From Candidatus Paceibacterota bacterium (lineage in GTDB: Bacteria > Verrucomicrobiota > Verrucomicrobiia > Limisphaerales > UBA8199), in contig DAOTCE010000008.1 of NCBI GenBank assembly GCA_035452965.1, forward strand, positions 96,740 through 160,739: 64,000 bases of DNA, written 5' to 3'. The position numbers and the translations under genes were made by a program. Below are positions 33,073 through 41,962 of this stretch, in pieces; within the stretch, counting starts at the first letter, position 1, and the number at the start of each line of letters is the position of its first letter. The notes under the pieces were generated by a model that did no database searches, had not been told where the DNA came from, and saw only the letters and a list, made by a program, of their open reading frames with translations.

Positions 33073-34335
33073 ATGGATAGTCTTTTGATCAAAGGTTCGG
33101 CGCCGTTGCATGGGGAAGTAACCGTCAGCGGCGCCAAGAACGCGGTGCTGCCGATTATGGCCGCCACCCTGCTCACGGCCGAGCCCTGCGTGATTCGGCG
33201 CGTTCCGCAACTCAGCGATGTGAAGTTCATGGGTCAGATTCTCGCCTGGCTGGGCGCCCAGGTTCGGTTCCAGGGGGACGTGGTCCGAATTCAGGCCAGG
33301 AAGATCAAGGGGGTCGGGGATTACGATCTGATCCGCAAGATGCGCGGTTCGATCTGCGTCATGGGGCCGCTGCTGGGCCGTTTGAGGAAGGCTACGGTCT
33401 CGCTGCCGGGCGGTTGTGTGATTGGCGCCCGGCCCATCAACCTGCACCTCAAAGGGTTCGAGGCGCTCGGGGCGAAAGTCGTTATCGAAGGTGGTTATGC
33501 CCACGCGACTACCAAGCGGTTGGTGGGCTCGGCGCTGTTCCTGGGCGGGCGGGCCGGTTCGACGGTGCTTGGCACGGCGAACGTGATGATGGCTGCGACC
33601 CTGGCCGAAGGGGTTACCGTCATTGAAAGCGCTGCGTGCGAACCCGAAGTGGTGGACCTGGCGAATTTCCTGAACGCAATGGGAGCGAAGATTTCCGGCG
33701 CCGGCAGCCCCACCATCACCGTTACGGGCGTGACCGAATTGCATGGTGCCGAACACGAGGTCATTCCCGATCGCATCGAGGCGGCCACCTACGCGATCGC
33801 CGCCGCCGCCACCAACGGCGAGGTTACTCTGCGCGGCGCGCGCGCCGATCACATGCACGCCGTGCTCGACAAGCTGAAGGATGTGGGCGTGAGCGTTGGC
33901 CGCAGCAGCGGCGCCATTACTATTCGCCGTGCCGGCCGTTTGAAATCGGTGGACATCACCACCTTGCCGTACTCGGGCTTTCCCACTGACGTCCAGGCGC
34001 AAATGATGACGCTGATGACTTTGGTTCCGGGCATCAGCATCATTACCGAACGGATATTCGAATCGCGGTTCATGCACGTCAGCGAGCTGGCGCGCCTGGG
34101 GGCGGACATTGAAATCGAAGGACCGAGTGCGATTGTGAAAGGCGGCAAACCGCTGAGCGGCGCGCCGGTCATGGCCAGTGATCTGAGGGCTTCGGCCGCA
34201 CTGGTGATCGCCGGCCTGGCCGCCCGCGGCACCACCCAGGTCAACCGGGTCTATCACCTTGACCGCGGTTATGAGAACATAGACGGCAAGCTGCGCCAGC
34301 TGGGCGCGCGCATTGAGCGGATTGAAGAATCATGA
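33073..34335 (+). CDS. murA: UDP-N-acetylglucosamine 1-carboxyvinyltransferase
   Basis: 420 residues, full length. The catalytic cysteine C115 lies in SLPGGCVIGARPINLHL, at the same number as in Escherichia coli MurA, so this is the fosfomycin-sensitive Cys type. The opening (SGAKNAVLPIMAATLL) and the closing region (RAAALVIAGLAA-like ASAALVIAGLAARG) are typical of the two-domain inside-out barrel. It transfers enolpyruvate from PEP to UDP-GlcNAc, the first committed step of peptidoglycan synthesis. The stop overlaps the next gene by four bases (ATGA), indicating translational coupling. Confidence 0.97.
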   Translation: MDSLLIKGSAPLHGEVTVSGAKNAVLPIMAATLLTAEPCVIRRVPQLSDVKFMGQILAWLGAQVRFQGDVVRIQARKIKGVGDYDLIRKMRGSICVMGPLLGRLRKATVSLPGGCVIGARPINLHLKGFEALGAKVVIEGGYAHATTKRLVGSALFLGGRAGSTVLGTANVMMAATLAEGVTVIESAACEPEVVDLANFLNAMGAKISGAGSPTITVTGVTELHGAEHEVIPDRIEAATYAIAAAATNGEVTLRGARADHMHAVLDKLKDVGVSVGRSSGAITIRRAGRLKSVDITTLPYSGFPTDVQAQMMTLMTLVPGISIITERIFESRFMHVSELARLGADIEIEGPSAIVKGGKPLSGAPVMASDLRASAALVIAGLAARGTTQVNRVYHLDRGYENIDGKLRQLGARIERIEES

Positions 34336-34736
34336 CTAAACTTATTGGTGCCTTGATTATTGTGGCCGTGCTCTACGGCAGCTATTCACTGTTCCTGTAC
34401 TGGGAGAAGGTCAAGAATGAGGAGGAAACCAAGGAAAGACAGGAAGCCGCAGCCATGGTGATGGGCGACCAACTGCCAGGTCTGCCTCCTGAACTGGAGC
34501 AGGGACTGCAAGATGCGCGGAAACGGGGCGCTGCTGGGCTCAGGGCCTGGCTGAAGGCCAACAGCCAGAGCGTGGAGGACCCGCGCAAAGCCTGGATCGA
34601 GCTGGATTACTGCGTGGCGGTCGCCCGAGAAGATCCCGCGGAAGCCCGCCGTGCGTTTGCCGCGGTCAAAGAGCGCACACCCCCCTCTTCGCCCGTCTGG
34701 CCACGCCTGAAACAGCTCGAGAAGACTTACGAGTAG
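34332..34736 (+). CDS. Small membrane-anchored hypothetical protein coupled to murA
   Basis: 134 residues; its ATG overlaps the murA stop (ATGA), so it is translated from the same mRNA. One N-terminal membrane helix (LIGALIIVAVLYGSYSLFLYW) is followed by a charged helix (EKVKNEEETKERQEAAAMV) and a soluble, mostly helical domain (GLRAWLKANSQSVEDPRKAWIELDYCVAVAREDPAEARR). The helix-pair pattern around 85-125 looks like a small TPR-like segment. No named family recognised. Coupling to murA suggests, but does not show, an envelope role. Confidence 0.75.
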   Translation: MTKLIGALIIVAVLYGSYSLFLYWEKVKNEEETKERQEAAAMVMGDQLPGLPPELEQGLQDARKRGAAGLRAWLKANSQSVEDPRKAWIELDYCVAVAREDPAEARRAFAAVKERTPPSSPVWPRLKQLEKTYE

Positions 34737-34766
34737 GCGGAGGGATACAGTGACGCTGGTCAGCGC

Positions 34767-34809
34767 GGAGCTGACCCGTTTGGGTGAGCTCCAGAGGTAA
34801 ACTTTTTTT
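34767..34809 (+). terminator. Possible terminator after the murA operon
   Basis: Imperfect hairpin GGAGCTGACCC-gttt-GGGTGAGCTCC (34767-34792) followed 10 bases later by a run of seven T. The gap between stem and T-run is larger than usual. Confidence 0.4.
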
Positions 34810-34871
34810 AGTTGGCTTTCCCCGCCCAGCCGCCTATCCTGACCTCGGTAACAACAAACGAAGCCCGGCTT

Positions 34872-35390
34872 ATGGATGTCATATTCAATTGCCCCAAGTG
34901 CGAACAAGAGTTGGCTGTGGACAGCACCGGCGTCGGCACCGAGATCAACTGTCCATCCTGCGACGAATTGATCGTCATTCCGGCTCCGGAAGCCGTCGCT
35001 AACCGAGCCGGCGTGGAAAGCACCGCTCCCCGACCGCGCGGCGAGGTTCATCCCATCAATCCCATCGCTTCTTCCGCCGCTGCGAAAGTGGAGATGCATC
35101 TGCGTGTGCCGGTCCGCACGACTCCCACTGAGAGCCTGATTGAAAAGCCGCCTCCGCCACTCGATGTCGCCGCCAAAGTAACGGATAAGAAGATCCGGGT
35201 TCGGACGATCAAGCACACCGATTGCATCGAGGTGGGGCATGACAAGTTTGATGAGATCGTATCGAACTTTCTGGCGAAGGTCGGCGAGGCCAACATCATC
35301 AACATCACAACGATTGTTTACAGCCATCTGGATATCGGCACGCAGAAGCTGCTCCAGGACTTCGGCGTAATGATCGTCTATCGGGGTTAG
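34872..35390 (+). CDS. Zinc-ribbon protein with C-terminal conserved domain
   Basis: 172 residues from ATG 34872; the upstream part of the frame is not protein-like. The N-terminus is a zinc ribbon with CPKC ... CPSC (FNCPKCEQELAVDSTGVGTE then INCPSCDELIVIP). A Pro/Ala-rich linker (~40-100) leads to a C-terminal ~65-residue domain (IRVRTIKHTDCIEVGHDKFDE, ANIINITTIVYSHLDIGTQK, FGVMIVYRG) that I recognise as recurring at the ends of PVC-group proteins but cannot name. No catalytic motif. It is a likely cytoplasmic adaptor or sensor; it stands between the murA operon and the envelope genes. Confidence 0.7.
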   Translation: MDVIFNCPKCEQELAVDSTGVGTEINCPSCDELIVIPAPEAVANRAGVESTAPRPRGEVHPINPIASSAAAKVEMHLRVPVRTTPTESLIEKPPPPLDVAAKVTDKKIRVRTIKHTDCIEVGHDKFDEIVSNFLAKVGEANIINITTIVYSHLDIGTQKLLQDFGVMIVYRG

Positions 35391-35520
35391 TCTGCTTGAG
35401 TTTCCGGGCAGATCGCCCGTTACCACCCAGGCTCGATTCCCAAACCCCAAACACGCAACCTCGCGCTTTGACCGGTACCTGCCTTGACTCGTCCCGGGGT
35501 TCGTCATTACCTTTCGCGCC

Positions 35521-36528
35521 ATGAGTTTCCGGTTCGTGCACCTGCTCCTCGTTGTGATATGCCTGTTGGCATTCCCGTCGAGTTCGCCAGCGCCGCTGGT
35601 GTATCGTCCAGGAGAAGGCTGGGTTTATGAACCCGTCGGCGGCGAAGCCAAGTGGCAACGGCCGCGCGCGAAAGAGCAGCTGGAAGTCGCTCAGGCCTTG
35701 TTCGACAGGAAGGCCTACAGCCTCGCGCTGAGGGCAGCGCGCCGCGTCATGCAGCTGTGGCCGACTTCGGATTATGGCCCCCAGGCCCAGTATCTCGTCG
35801 CCCGTTGTTACGAGGCCGACGGCGAGCTGGAAAAGGCCTTTAAGGAATATCAGAAGCTCCTGGAGAAGCAGCCCAAGTATGAGAATCTCGCGGAGGTTAG
35901 GCAGCGCCAGTTCCAGATCGCGAATCAGTACCTGGCCGGCAAGTGGTTCAAGTTCGGGGGCTACCTTCCCTATCGATCGATGACCCGCACCGCCCGCATG
36001 TATGCTCAGATCGTGAAGACCGGGCCGTACAGCGACGTCGCGCCACAGGCGCAACTGAGCATTGGCACGGCGCAGGAAAAGCAGACAATCTTCTTCTTTA
36101 AGCATCCCGATTATCCCGAAGCCATCAAGGCTTACGATCTGGCCGCCGACCGCTATTTTGACCAGCCCGAGGTAGCCGCCGAAGCCATCTTCCGGGCCGG
36201 CCTGGCTTACAAGGAAGAAGCCCAGAGCGCGGACCGAGACCGAACCACCGCCGGGCAGGCGATCGCCAAATTCACCGACTTCATGGCGCTCTACCCGGAC
36301 GAGCCGCGAGTGCCGGACGCGCAGAAGTTGATCGCCTCCCTCCGGGGGGAGCAGGCGCGCGGCAACTTCGCCATCGCCCAGTTCTACGAAAAGCGCAAGA
36401 AATGGGACGGCGCCCGGATCTACTACAATGAAGTCCTGTTGCAGGATCCGAACTCGCCTTACGCCAACAGTGCGCGGCAACGGATTGACCAACTGAAGCA
36501 GCGGCCGCAGGAGGGAGCCGCCCAATAA
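35521..36528 (+). CDS. Exported TPR protein, BamD/YfiO-like
   Basis: 335 residues with a signal peptide (VHLLLVVICLLAFPSSSPAP). TPR-type helical repeats follow: QLEVAQALFDRKAYSLALRAARRV, DYGPQAQYLVARCYEADGELEKAF, then EVAAEAIFRAGLAYKEEAQ and AIAQFYEKRKKWDGARIYYNEVL, ending near PYANSARQRIDQL. This is the pattern of the outer-membrane assembly lipoprotein BamD and its PVC relatives, although there is no obvious lipobox cysteine. The LptE-like gene starts one base after its stop region (36530), so the two form an operon consistent with outer-membrane biogenesis. Confidence 0.8.
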   Translation: MSFRFVHLLLVVICLLAFPSSSPAPLVYRPGEGWVYEPVGGEAKWQRPRAKEQLEVAQALFDRKAYSLALRAARRVMQLWPTSDYGPQAQYLVARCYEADGELEKAFKEYQKLLEKQPKYENLAEVRQRQFQIANQYLAGKWFKFGGYLPYRSMTRTARMYAQIVKTGPYSDVAPQAQLSIGTAQEKQTIFFFKHPDYPEAIKAYDLAADRYFDQPEVAAEAIFRAGLAYKEEAQSADRDRTTAGQAIAKFTDFMALYPDEPRVPDAQKLIASLRGEQARGNFAIAQFYEKRKKWDGARIYYNEVLLQDPNSPYANSARQRIDQLKQRPQEGAAQ

Positions 36529-36529
36529 T

Positions 36530-37042
36530 ATGCGGGTCTGGTGCTGCCTGTTTGCCGGTGTGCTGGCCCTGAGTGGGAGCGGGTGCGCGGGGTACAAGCT
36601 CGGGCCCGTCAACGGCCTGGCTGTAGGTGAAAAGTCAGTGCAAGTGAACCCGTTCCTCAATGAGACGATCCAGCCGAACCTGGGAGACGCGGTCACGGCC
36701 CAACTGCGCAAGCAGTTGCAGCGCGATGGCACCTACAAACTTGCCACCCACAATGATGGAGACATCGTGCTCAGCGGATCAATCACCCGTTACGGCAGGC
36801 AGGAAGTTAGCTTTTCTGCGGAGGACGTTCTCACCGTGCGTGACTACCGTCTCGATCTGACCGCGCAGGTCACCGCGCACCACCGCAGCACCGGCAAGGT
36901 CATCCTCGACCAACCGGTTAAAGGCACCACCCTCATGCGCGTCACTTCTGACATGACGAGCGCCGAACGCCAGGCACTACCCTTGCTCGCGACCGACCTG
37001 GCCAGGAACGTGACGACATTGCTTGCAGAGGGTGGTTGGTAG
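36530..37042 (+). CDS. LptE-like lipopolysaccharide-assembly lipoprotein
   Basis: 170 residues. A lipoprotein signal ends at the lipobox SGSGC (FAGVLALSGSGCAGYKLG). The mature part (VNPFLNETIQPNLGDAVTAQLRKQLQRDGTYKLA, then GDIVLSGSITRYGRQ and LLATDLARNVTTLLAEGGW) matches the LptE-family pattern: a beta-alpha-beta fold that plugs LptD and helps deliver LPS to the cell surface. It is immediately downstream of the BamD-like gene. The waaA gene at 39842 supports an LPS-bearing outer membrane. Confidence 0.8.
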   Translation: MRVWCCLFAGVLALSGSGCAGYKLGPVNGLAVGEKSVQVNPFLNETIQPNLGDAVTAQLRKQLQRDGTYKLATHNDGDIVLSGSITRYGRQEVSFSAEDVLTVRDYRLDLTAQVTAHHRSTGKVILDQPVKGTTLMRVTSDMTSAERQALPLLATDLARNVTTLLAEGGW

Positions 37043-37137
37043 GCCGGCGAAGCTGATTTGAGAGGGTTTGTTTCCCATCGGCAGGTCGCCGCCAGTGTGC
37101 CGGCTTGCCCCTCGGCCGGGTTGCTTGACCCCGCGGC

Positions 37138-38145
37138 TCACCGCCGCCACCAGCTTGTTTTGCTCTTGCCGCTGGAGCCTTGCGCGCTTTGGGTGTAGCG
37201 CTGCACCAGCAACTGGCTGCGCGCCGCCTCGAACGCCATCCGCAGCTCGTCATAGCTCAAGTAACGGTCGGCGGGATTCTTCGCCAGCACTTTCACCAGG
37301 GCATCGCTGGTCGGCTGAGTGATTTCGGGCACCACCAGATTGGGAGGGGTCACTGTCGTGTGCACATGCGCCGCCACCAACTCTTCCACGCTGGGAGCTT
37401 CGAAGGGCACGTGCCCGGTCAACGCATGATAGAGCGTGCAGCCCAGGCTGTACATGTCGGACAAGAATGTCTCGCGCTCGCGCTTGATCTTCTCCGGCGC
37501 CACGTAATAGGGAGTTCCTTCCGTTACCGAAGCGGACTCCGGCTCGGCCTCAACGTTGCGCGCCAATCCAAAATCCACCAGTTTCGGCTCGCCATCCGCG
37601 TTGAACAGAATATTGCCCGGTTTGATATCACGATGAAGGAGATTATGTTTGAGCGCCATGTCCAGGGCCGAGGCGATCTTGACTCCGACATCAAGGACAT
37701 CCAATTCCCCCAGGGGCGGCTTCTTCTCGATGCGTGTGTCGAGACTGCCGCGGTCCGCCAGCTCCATCACAAGGTAACGTTGACCTTCAAACTCATCAAA
37801 CGAGTAGATGTGAATGATGTTGGTGTGGTTGAGCGAGGCGCAGGCGCGCGCCTCCCGGTAGAACGCCTCCAACGCAGCCGGGTCGTTCTCCAACTCCTTC
37901 CGCATAATCTTGACCGCTACCAATCGCTCCAGCACGGTATCGAACGCCCGGTAAACCTTCCCTTGCCCCCCGCCGCCGATCTTGCTGCGCAGTTCAAACT
38001 GCCTCAACTGCATCGGCATCATGATCTGGCAGCCACATCGCTTGCACGGCTCGCTGGACAACGGTGGCAGGTCTCCCGGAATGAATACCTTGGCTTCACA
38101 CCCGCTGCAGGTGACCATTTTCAGTGGTTTGTCGTGCACGCTCAT
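37138..38145 (-). CDS. Soluble Ser/Thr protein kinase with N-terminal zinc ribbon
   Basis: 335 residues, no membrane helix, unlike the kinase at 9246. The zinc ribbon is C13-x2-C16 ... C34-x2-C37. The kinase domain starts at residue ~50 (IGGGGQGKVYRA, K79 in VAVKIM) with LLHRDIKPGNILF, DFGLARN, EGTPYYVAPEKIK and the helix-subdomain block SDMYSLGCTLYHALTGHVPFE. The C-terminal ~30 residues (VQRYTQSAQGSSGKSKTSW) are basic and unstructured. All catalytic motifs are intact. Its target is unknown. It is convergent with the LptE-like gene and divergent from the antiporter gene. Confidence 0.92.
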   Translation of the reverse strand: MSVHDKPLKMVTCSGCEAKVFIPGDLPPLSSEPCKRCGCQIMMPMQLRQFELRSKIGGGGQGKVYRAFDTVLERLVAVKIMRKELENDPAALEAFYREARACASLNHTNIIHIYSFDEFEGQRYLVMELADRGSLDTRIEKKPPLGELDVLDVGVKIASALDMALKHNLLHRDIKPGNILFNADGEPKLVDFGLARNVEAEPESASVTEGTPYYVAPEKIKRERETFLSDMYSLGCTLYHALTGHVPFEAPSVEELVAAHVHTTVTPPNLVVPEITQPTSDALVKVLAKNPADRYLSYDELRMAFEAARSQLLVQRYTQSAQGSSGKSKTSWWRR

Positions 38146-38326
38146 TACGTTCTAATTGTAGCATTGCCTGTTCCGACGACAAGTCTCGGGCTGCCACCCA
38201 AACGCCTTCGAGACACCTGCCCTCATTAGCCTGCCTTTTATAGGCGGGTCGGTAGTCTTCTGGCTTCCTCGTCCTGCTCTGGAATCTGGTTGACCGTATT
38301 TTGCCAGCACCGGTAGGGTTTAGGTG

Positions 38327-39757
38327 ATGAGTCACCACTTAGTCGAGCCCAATCCCTGGATGATTCTGCCCTTCGGGCTGCTGCTGGGCACCATCGCCCT
38401 GGCTCCGGTGCTCTGCCAGGCGTGGTGGACGAGGCATTACCCCAAGGTCGTGTGTTCGCTCGGCGCAATCACGCTCGCCTACTACATCTTCGGCCTTCGC
38501 GCCTGCGAGCGCATAATCCAAGTCGGTCATGAGTACATCAGTTTTATTGCGTTGATTGGATCGCTCTTTGTTGTCTCGGGCGGCATCCACCTCAATGTCC
38601 GGGGCGAGGCCACGCCGCGTGCCAATACGACCTTCCTGTTCCTGGGAGCACTGGTTGCGAACCTCCTCGGGACCACTGGCGCCTCGATGTTGCTTATCCG
38701 GCCGTGGATTCGGATGAACAAGTACCGAATCACCGCGCACCACATCATCTTCTTTATCTTCATCGTCTCGAACGTGGGCGGCTGCCTCACACCTATCGGC
38801 GACCCGCCCTTGTTTCTAGGTTACCTGAAAGGGATCCCTTTTTGGTGGGTTGCAGAACATTGCTGGCCGATCTGGGCTGTGGGCGTTGGCTTTCTGCTGG
38901 CGCTTTTCTACCTTATTGACACTCGCAATTACCGCCGAGCCCCGGAAGCAGTCCGCAACCGGTTGGCGGAACCGCCCGATCAATGGCGAGTTGATGGTTT
39001 GTGGAATATTGCCTTTCTCCTGGTCATCCTCGGGGCAGTATTCCTCGACCGGCCGTTATTCCTGCGCGAAGCCCTGATGGCTGGTGCCGCCCTGGGGTCT
39101 TGGTTCACCACGAAGAAGCGGGTGCACGAAGCAAACCATTTCAGTTTCCACCCCATACAGGAGGTCGCTATCCTCTTCATCGGCATCTTTGCCACCATGA
39201 TGCCGGCGCTGGATTGGCTGCAAGACAACGCAGGCCACCTGGGCAGGCCAAGCCCGGCCCTGTTCTTTTGGGGCAGCGGGCTCCTTTCCAGTGTCCTGGA
39301 TAACGCGCCGACCTACTTGAGCTTCCTGAGTGCCTCCTTCGGGCTTTTTGTTGAACCCGAAGTTGTGGATAGGGTGCAGTTTCTCATCCGGAACCACGGT
39401 GCGGATCTTGCAGGCCTTGCCGGGCCGCAGGCCGATGGAATTCGACAAACTTACGAAGTGTTACAGAAGTATCATGCCGGTGCTGTCGCCAGTGGGAAGG
39501 TGAGTGTGGAGCAAATTAAGATTGCGTTCCTGCTCGGCAACAGCGGCTTCAGTAGCTTTATCATCGCCATCAGCGTCGGCGCGGTATTCTTCGGTGCCAA
39601 TACCTACATTGGGAATGGGCCCAACTTCATGGTCAAAGCCATCGCCGACCACCAGAAGGTCTCTACCCCCAGCTTCCTGGGGATGGTGTTCAAGTACACT
39701 CTGCCGTGCATGGGGCCGATGTTGATTTTGATCTGGCTGCTGTTTTTTCGCGCGTGA
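38327..39757 (+). CDS. NhaD/CitM-type sodium:proton antiporter-like protein
   Basis: 476 residues from ATG 38327 (GTG 38324 is just in front). About 12 hydrophobic helices. Ion-transporter superfamily signatures are visible: the first re-entrant-type segment LGTTGASMLLIRPW, then IFIVSNVGGCLTPIGDPPL, and the second-half repeat SSVLDNAPTYLSFLSASFG and GANTYIGNGPNFMVK. This two-fold pattern (SNVGGxxTPIGDPP and DNAPTY) is characteristic of NhaD/ArsB/CitMHS transporters, and the closest fit is the PVC-type sodium:proton antiporter group. It probably extrudes Na+ in exchange for H+ across the inner membrane. Confidence 0.85.
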   Translation: MSHHLVEPNPWMILPFGLLLGTIALAPVLCQAWWTRHYPKVVCSLGAITLAYYIFGLRACERIIQVGHEYISFIALIGSLFVVSGGIHLNVRGEATPRANTTFLFLGALVANLLGTTGASMLLIRPWIRMNKYRITAHHIIFFIFIVSNVGGCLTPIGDPPLFLGYLKGIPFWWVAEHCWPIWAVGVGFLLALFYLIDTRNYRRAPEAVRNRLAEPPDQWRVDGLWNIAFLLVILGAVFLDRPLFLREALMAGAALGSWFTTKKRVHEANHFSFHPIQEVAILFIGIFATMMPALDWLQDNAGHLGRPSPALFFWGSGLLSSVLDNAPTYLSFLSASFGLFVEPEVVDRVQFLIRNHGADLAGLAGPQADGIRQTYEVLQKYHAGAVASGKVSVEQIKIAFLLGNSGFSSFIIAISVGAVFFGANTYIGNGPNFMVKAIADHQKVSTPSFLGMVFKYTLPCMGPMLILIWLLFFRA

Positions 39758-39841
39758 GCCGCAAGCATGCTTGTAGAAAAGCGTTGCGCGGTTTGCCGGC
39801 AAACTCCAGAATGAATCGGTAATTCGAAGGTAAAGAGCGGA

Positions 39842-41149
39842 GTGCGCATCCTTTACAATATTCTGTTCACGATTGGTTTTGTCCTGTCCTCGCCGTATTA
39901 CTTCATGCGAATGCGGCGGCGCGGCAACTGGCAGCAAGGCTTCGCGGAACGGTTCGGCAAATACGACACGAAATTCAAGCAGGCTATCACCAACAGAGAT
40001 ACGCTTTGGATGCATGCCGTGAGCGTTGGCGAGGTGAACATCTGCACCCAGCTGATCCGCGCGCTCGAACCGCGCCTGCCGAACCTTAAGATTGTCGTTT
40101 CCACCACCACGACTACCGGCATGGGCGAATTGCACCGCAAGCTTCCCAACCATATCAGCAAGATTTACTACCCGATTGACCGCCGTTTGTATGTCACGCG
40201 CGCATTGGCTACCATCCGCCCTGTGGCGGTCGTGTTGGTCGAGGCCGAGATCTGGCCGAACTTCCTCTGGCGCGCGCGCGACCTCGGCATCCCTGTCTTT
40301 CTGGTCAATGCGCGTTTGTCCGACCGCTCTTATCGCGGCTACCGGCGATTCGGCCTGCTGTTTAGACCGATCTTTGCTTTATTCGCGGGGATAGGGGCGC
40401 AGAACGATTCTGATGCGGCCAGGCTCACCAAGCTCGGGTGCCGTCCGGAGGCGATTCATATTGTTGGCAGCTTGAAATTCGACGCCGCTAAACTCGAAGA
40501 ACGCCGCCGGCTCGATGTCCCCGCCCTTCTGCGCCGGGTTGGCGTGCGGCCGGGGGCGCGCCTGCTCATCGGCGGCAGCACGCACGCGGGCGAGGAAGCC
40601 ATACTCGCCGAAAAATATCTCCGCCTGCGCGCGCGATTCCCAGACTTGTTCCTCGTGCTGGTGCCGCGGCATTTTGAGCGCAGCCGGGAAGTTGGCCGCG
40701 AATTGGAAGCGCAAGGTCTCAAGTGTGCGTACCGGACCGAATTAACCGCCCGCACCCGCCTTGAGCCCGGAAAGGTGGATTGCCTGATTGTCAACACCAC
40801 CGGCGAATTGAAGTTCTTCTACGAGCACGCCACCGTCATCTTCGTGGGCAAAAGCCTCGCGGCTCAAGGCGGGCAGAATCCGATTGAACCAGGCGCACTG
40901 GGCAAAGCCATGGTCTTCGGCCCGCACATGCAGAACTTCGCGGAAGCCGCGCACAGTTTTGTGCAGCAGGGAGGCGCGGCGCAGGTGCGCGACGCAGCGG
41001 AGCTCGAAGCGGTGTTGGGAGATCTCCTGGCCAACGAATCGCGGCGCCAGGAGTTGGGTCGAAACGCACAAAAGGTGGTTAGCGAGAACCTCGGCGCCGT
41101 TGACCGCACAGTGGATCTGATCGTCGAACGTCTCGCCCCCGGCGATTGA
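39842..41149 (+). CDS. waaA: 3-deoxy-D-manno-octulosonic acid transferase
   Basis: 435 residues from GTG 39842. It matches WaaA/KdtA: the N-terminal membrane helix (NILFTIGFVLSSPYYFM), WMHAVSVGEVNICTQLIRAL with the catalytic-region glutamate, VSTTTTTGMGE, and VVLVEAEIWPNFLWRARDLGIPVFLVNARLSDRS. The C-terminal domain has LIGGSTHAGEEAILAEKYLRL and GKSLAAQGGQNPIEPGALGKAM. It adds Kdo to lipid A at the inner face of the inner membrane, the first step of the LPS core. Together with the LptE-like gene this shows a Gram-negative LPS pathway. Confidence 0.95.
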   Translation: MRILYNILFTIGFVLSSPYYFMRMRRRGNWQQGFAERFGKYDTKFKQAITNRDTLWMHAVSVGEVNICTQLIRALEPRLPNLKIVVSTTTTTGMGELHRKLPNHISKIYYPIDRRLYVTRALATIRPVAVVLVEAEIWPNFLWRARDLGIPVFLVNARLSDRSYRGYRRFGLLFRPIFALFAGIGAQNDSDAARLTKLGCRPEAIHIVGSLKFDAAKLEERRRLDVPALLRRVGVRPGARLLIGGSTHAGEEAILAEKYLRLRARFPDLFLVLVPRHFERSREVGRELEAQGLKCAYRTELTARTRLEPGKVDCLIVNTTGELKFFYEHATVIFVGKSLAAQGGQNPIEPGALGKAMVFGPHMQNFAEAAHSFVQQGGAAQVRDAAELEAVLGDLLANESRRQELGRNAQKVVSENLGAVDRTVDLIVERLAPGD

Positions 41150-41277
41150 CGGCCGCTCCCAGCGGGGGATGGAGTAACCTGGAAGTCATGGTGGTAGTGG
41201 CAAGCCGTGCCCTGCCTCTTCGTCGCCGCGCGAATGATGTTGGCACTGCCGAAAACCCGCACTAATGTAGCCCTCCG

Positions 41278-41925
41278 ATGTCGCCACGCGCCCTGTGGAT
41301 AGTGCTTTGCCCTATGCTGTTGGCGGGCATGGCTCTGCCTGCCCTGGCCCACACGCTGCCCATCAGCTACCTGCGGCTTGTTGCAGAGGCCGAATACCTG
41401 CACCTCGAACTGGTGTTCAATCCCTTCGAGCTGTCCTTCATGCCCGACCTGGACGAAAACCGGGACGCCGAGCTCAACCTGGCCGAGTTGGGCAAGCACG
41501 GCCAGACGCTGGCCGAGCGAGTGGTTGGCGCGCTGCAGCTCAGCGCCGGCGGGTCCGTGCTGCGTTCCGAAACCGCGGGTATGGACCCGGACCTTAGCGG
41601 CCACCACGTGCGGGTGCGCGCGCACTACAAGCTGGATGCGCGCAAGCTCCCATTGACGGTGGAAACGGGGCTACCCAAACTCACCAGCATGTCGCACCTG
41701 ACCCAGGTGACGTATCAGAACGGCGCCCATCAGCAACTTGCCCAGCTTGACTCGCACTCACGAAAGGTGACCTTCCATCCCAATGAACCCTCCCCTGCGC
41801 CCGACGTCCGGACCCCACCGCGGCAACGCGCTATGTCGGGCCACATTCTCGTGGCCGGCACCGGTTTCCTGTTGCTGGCCGGGGCAGCGCTGGTTTGGGT
41901 GTTGCGCAAGCAACGCCTCCGGTGA
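41278..41925 (+). CDS. Exported protein with HupE/UreJ-like N-terminal domain
   Basis: 215 residues. A signal peptide (LWIVLCPMLLAGMALPALAH) is followed by a beta-rich domain whose opening AHTLPISYLRLVAEAEYLHLEL resembles the periplasmic domain preceding HupE/UreJ-like membrane regions. A DLDENRDAELNLAEL stretch looks like a single EF-hand-type calcium loop. One C-terminal membrane helix (ILVAGTGFLLLAGAALVWVL) and a short basic tail anchor it. The 7-helix HupE transporter part is missing, so this may be a detached periplasmic module. The GH38 gene begins 37 bases later. Confidence 0.65.
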   Translation: MSPRALWIVLCPMLLAGMALPALAHTLPISYLRLVAEAEYLHLELVFNPFELSFMPDLDENRDAELNLAELGKHGQTLAERVVGALQLSAGGSVLRSETAGMDPDLSGHHVRVRAHYKLDARKLPLTVETGLPKLTSMSHLTQVTYQNGAHQQLAQLDSHSRKVTFHPNEPSPAPDVRTPPRQRAMSGHILVAGTGFLLLAGAALVWVLRKQRLR

Positions 41926-41962
41926 TAATCGCTTCACAACCGCAGCTACTGAACATCAAATT

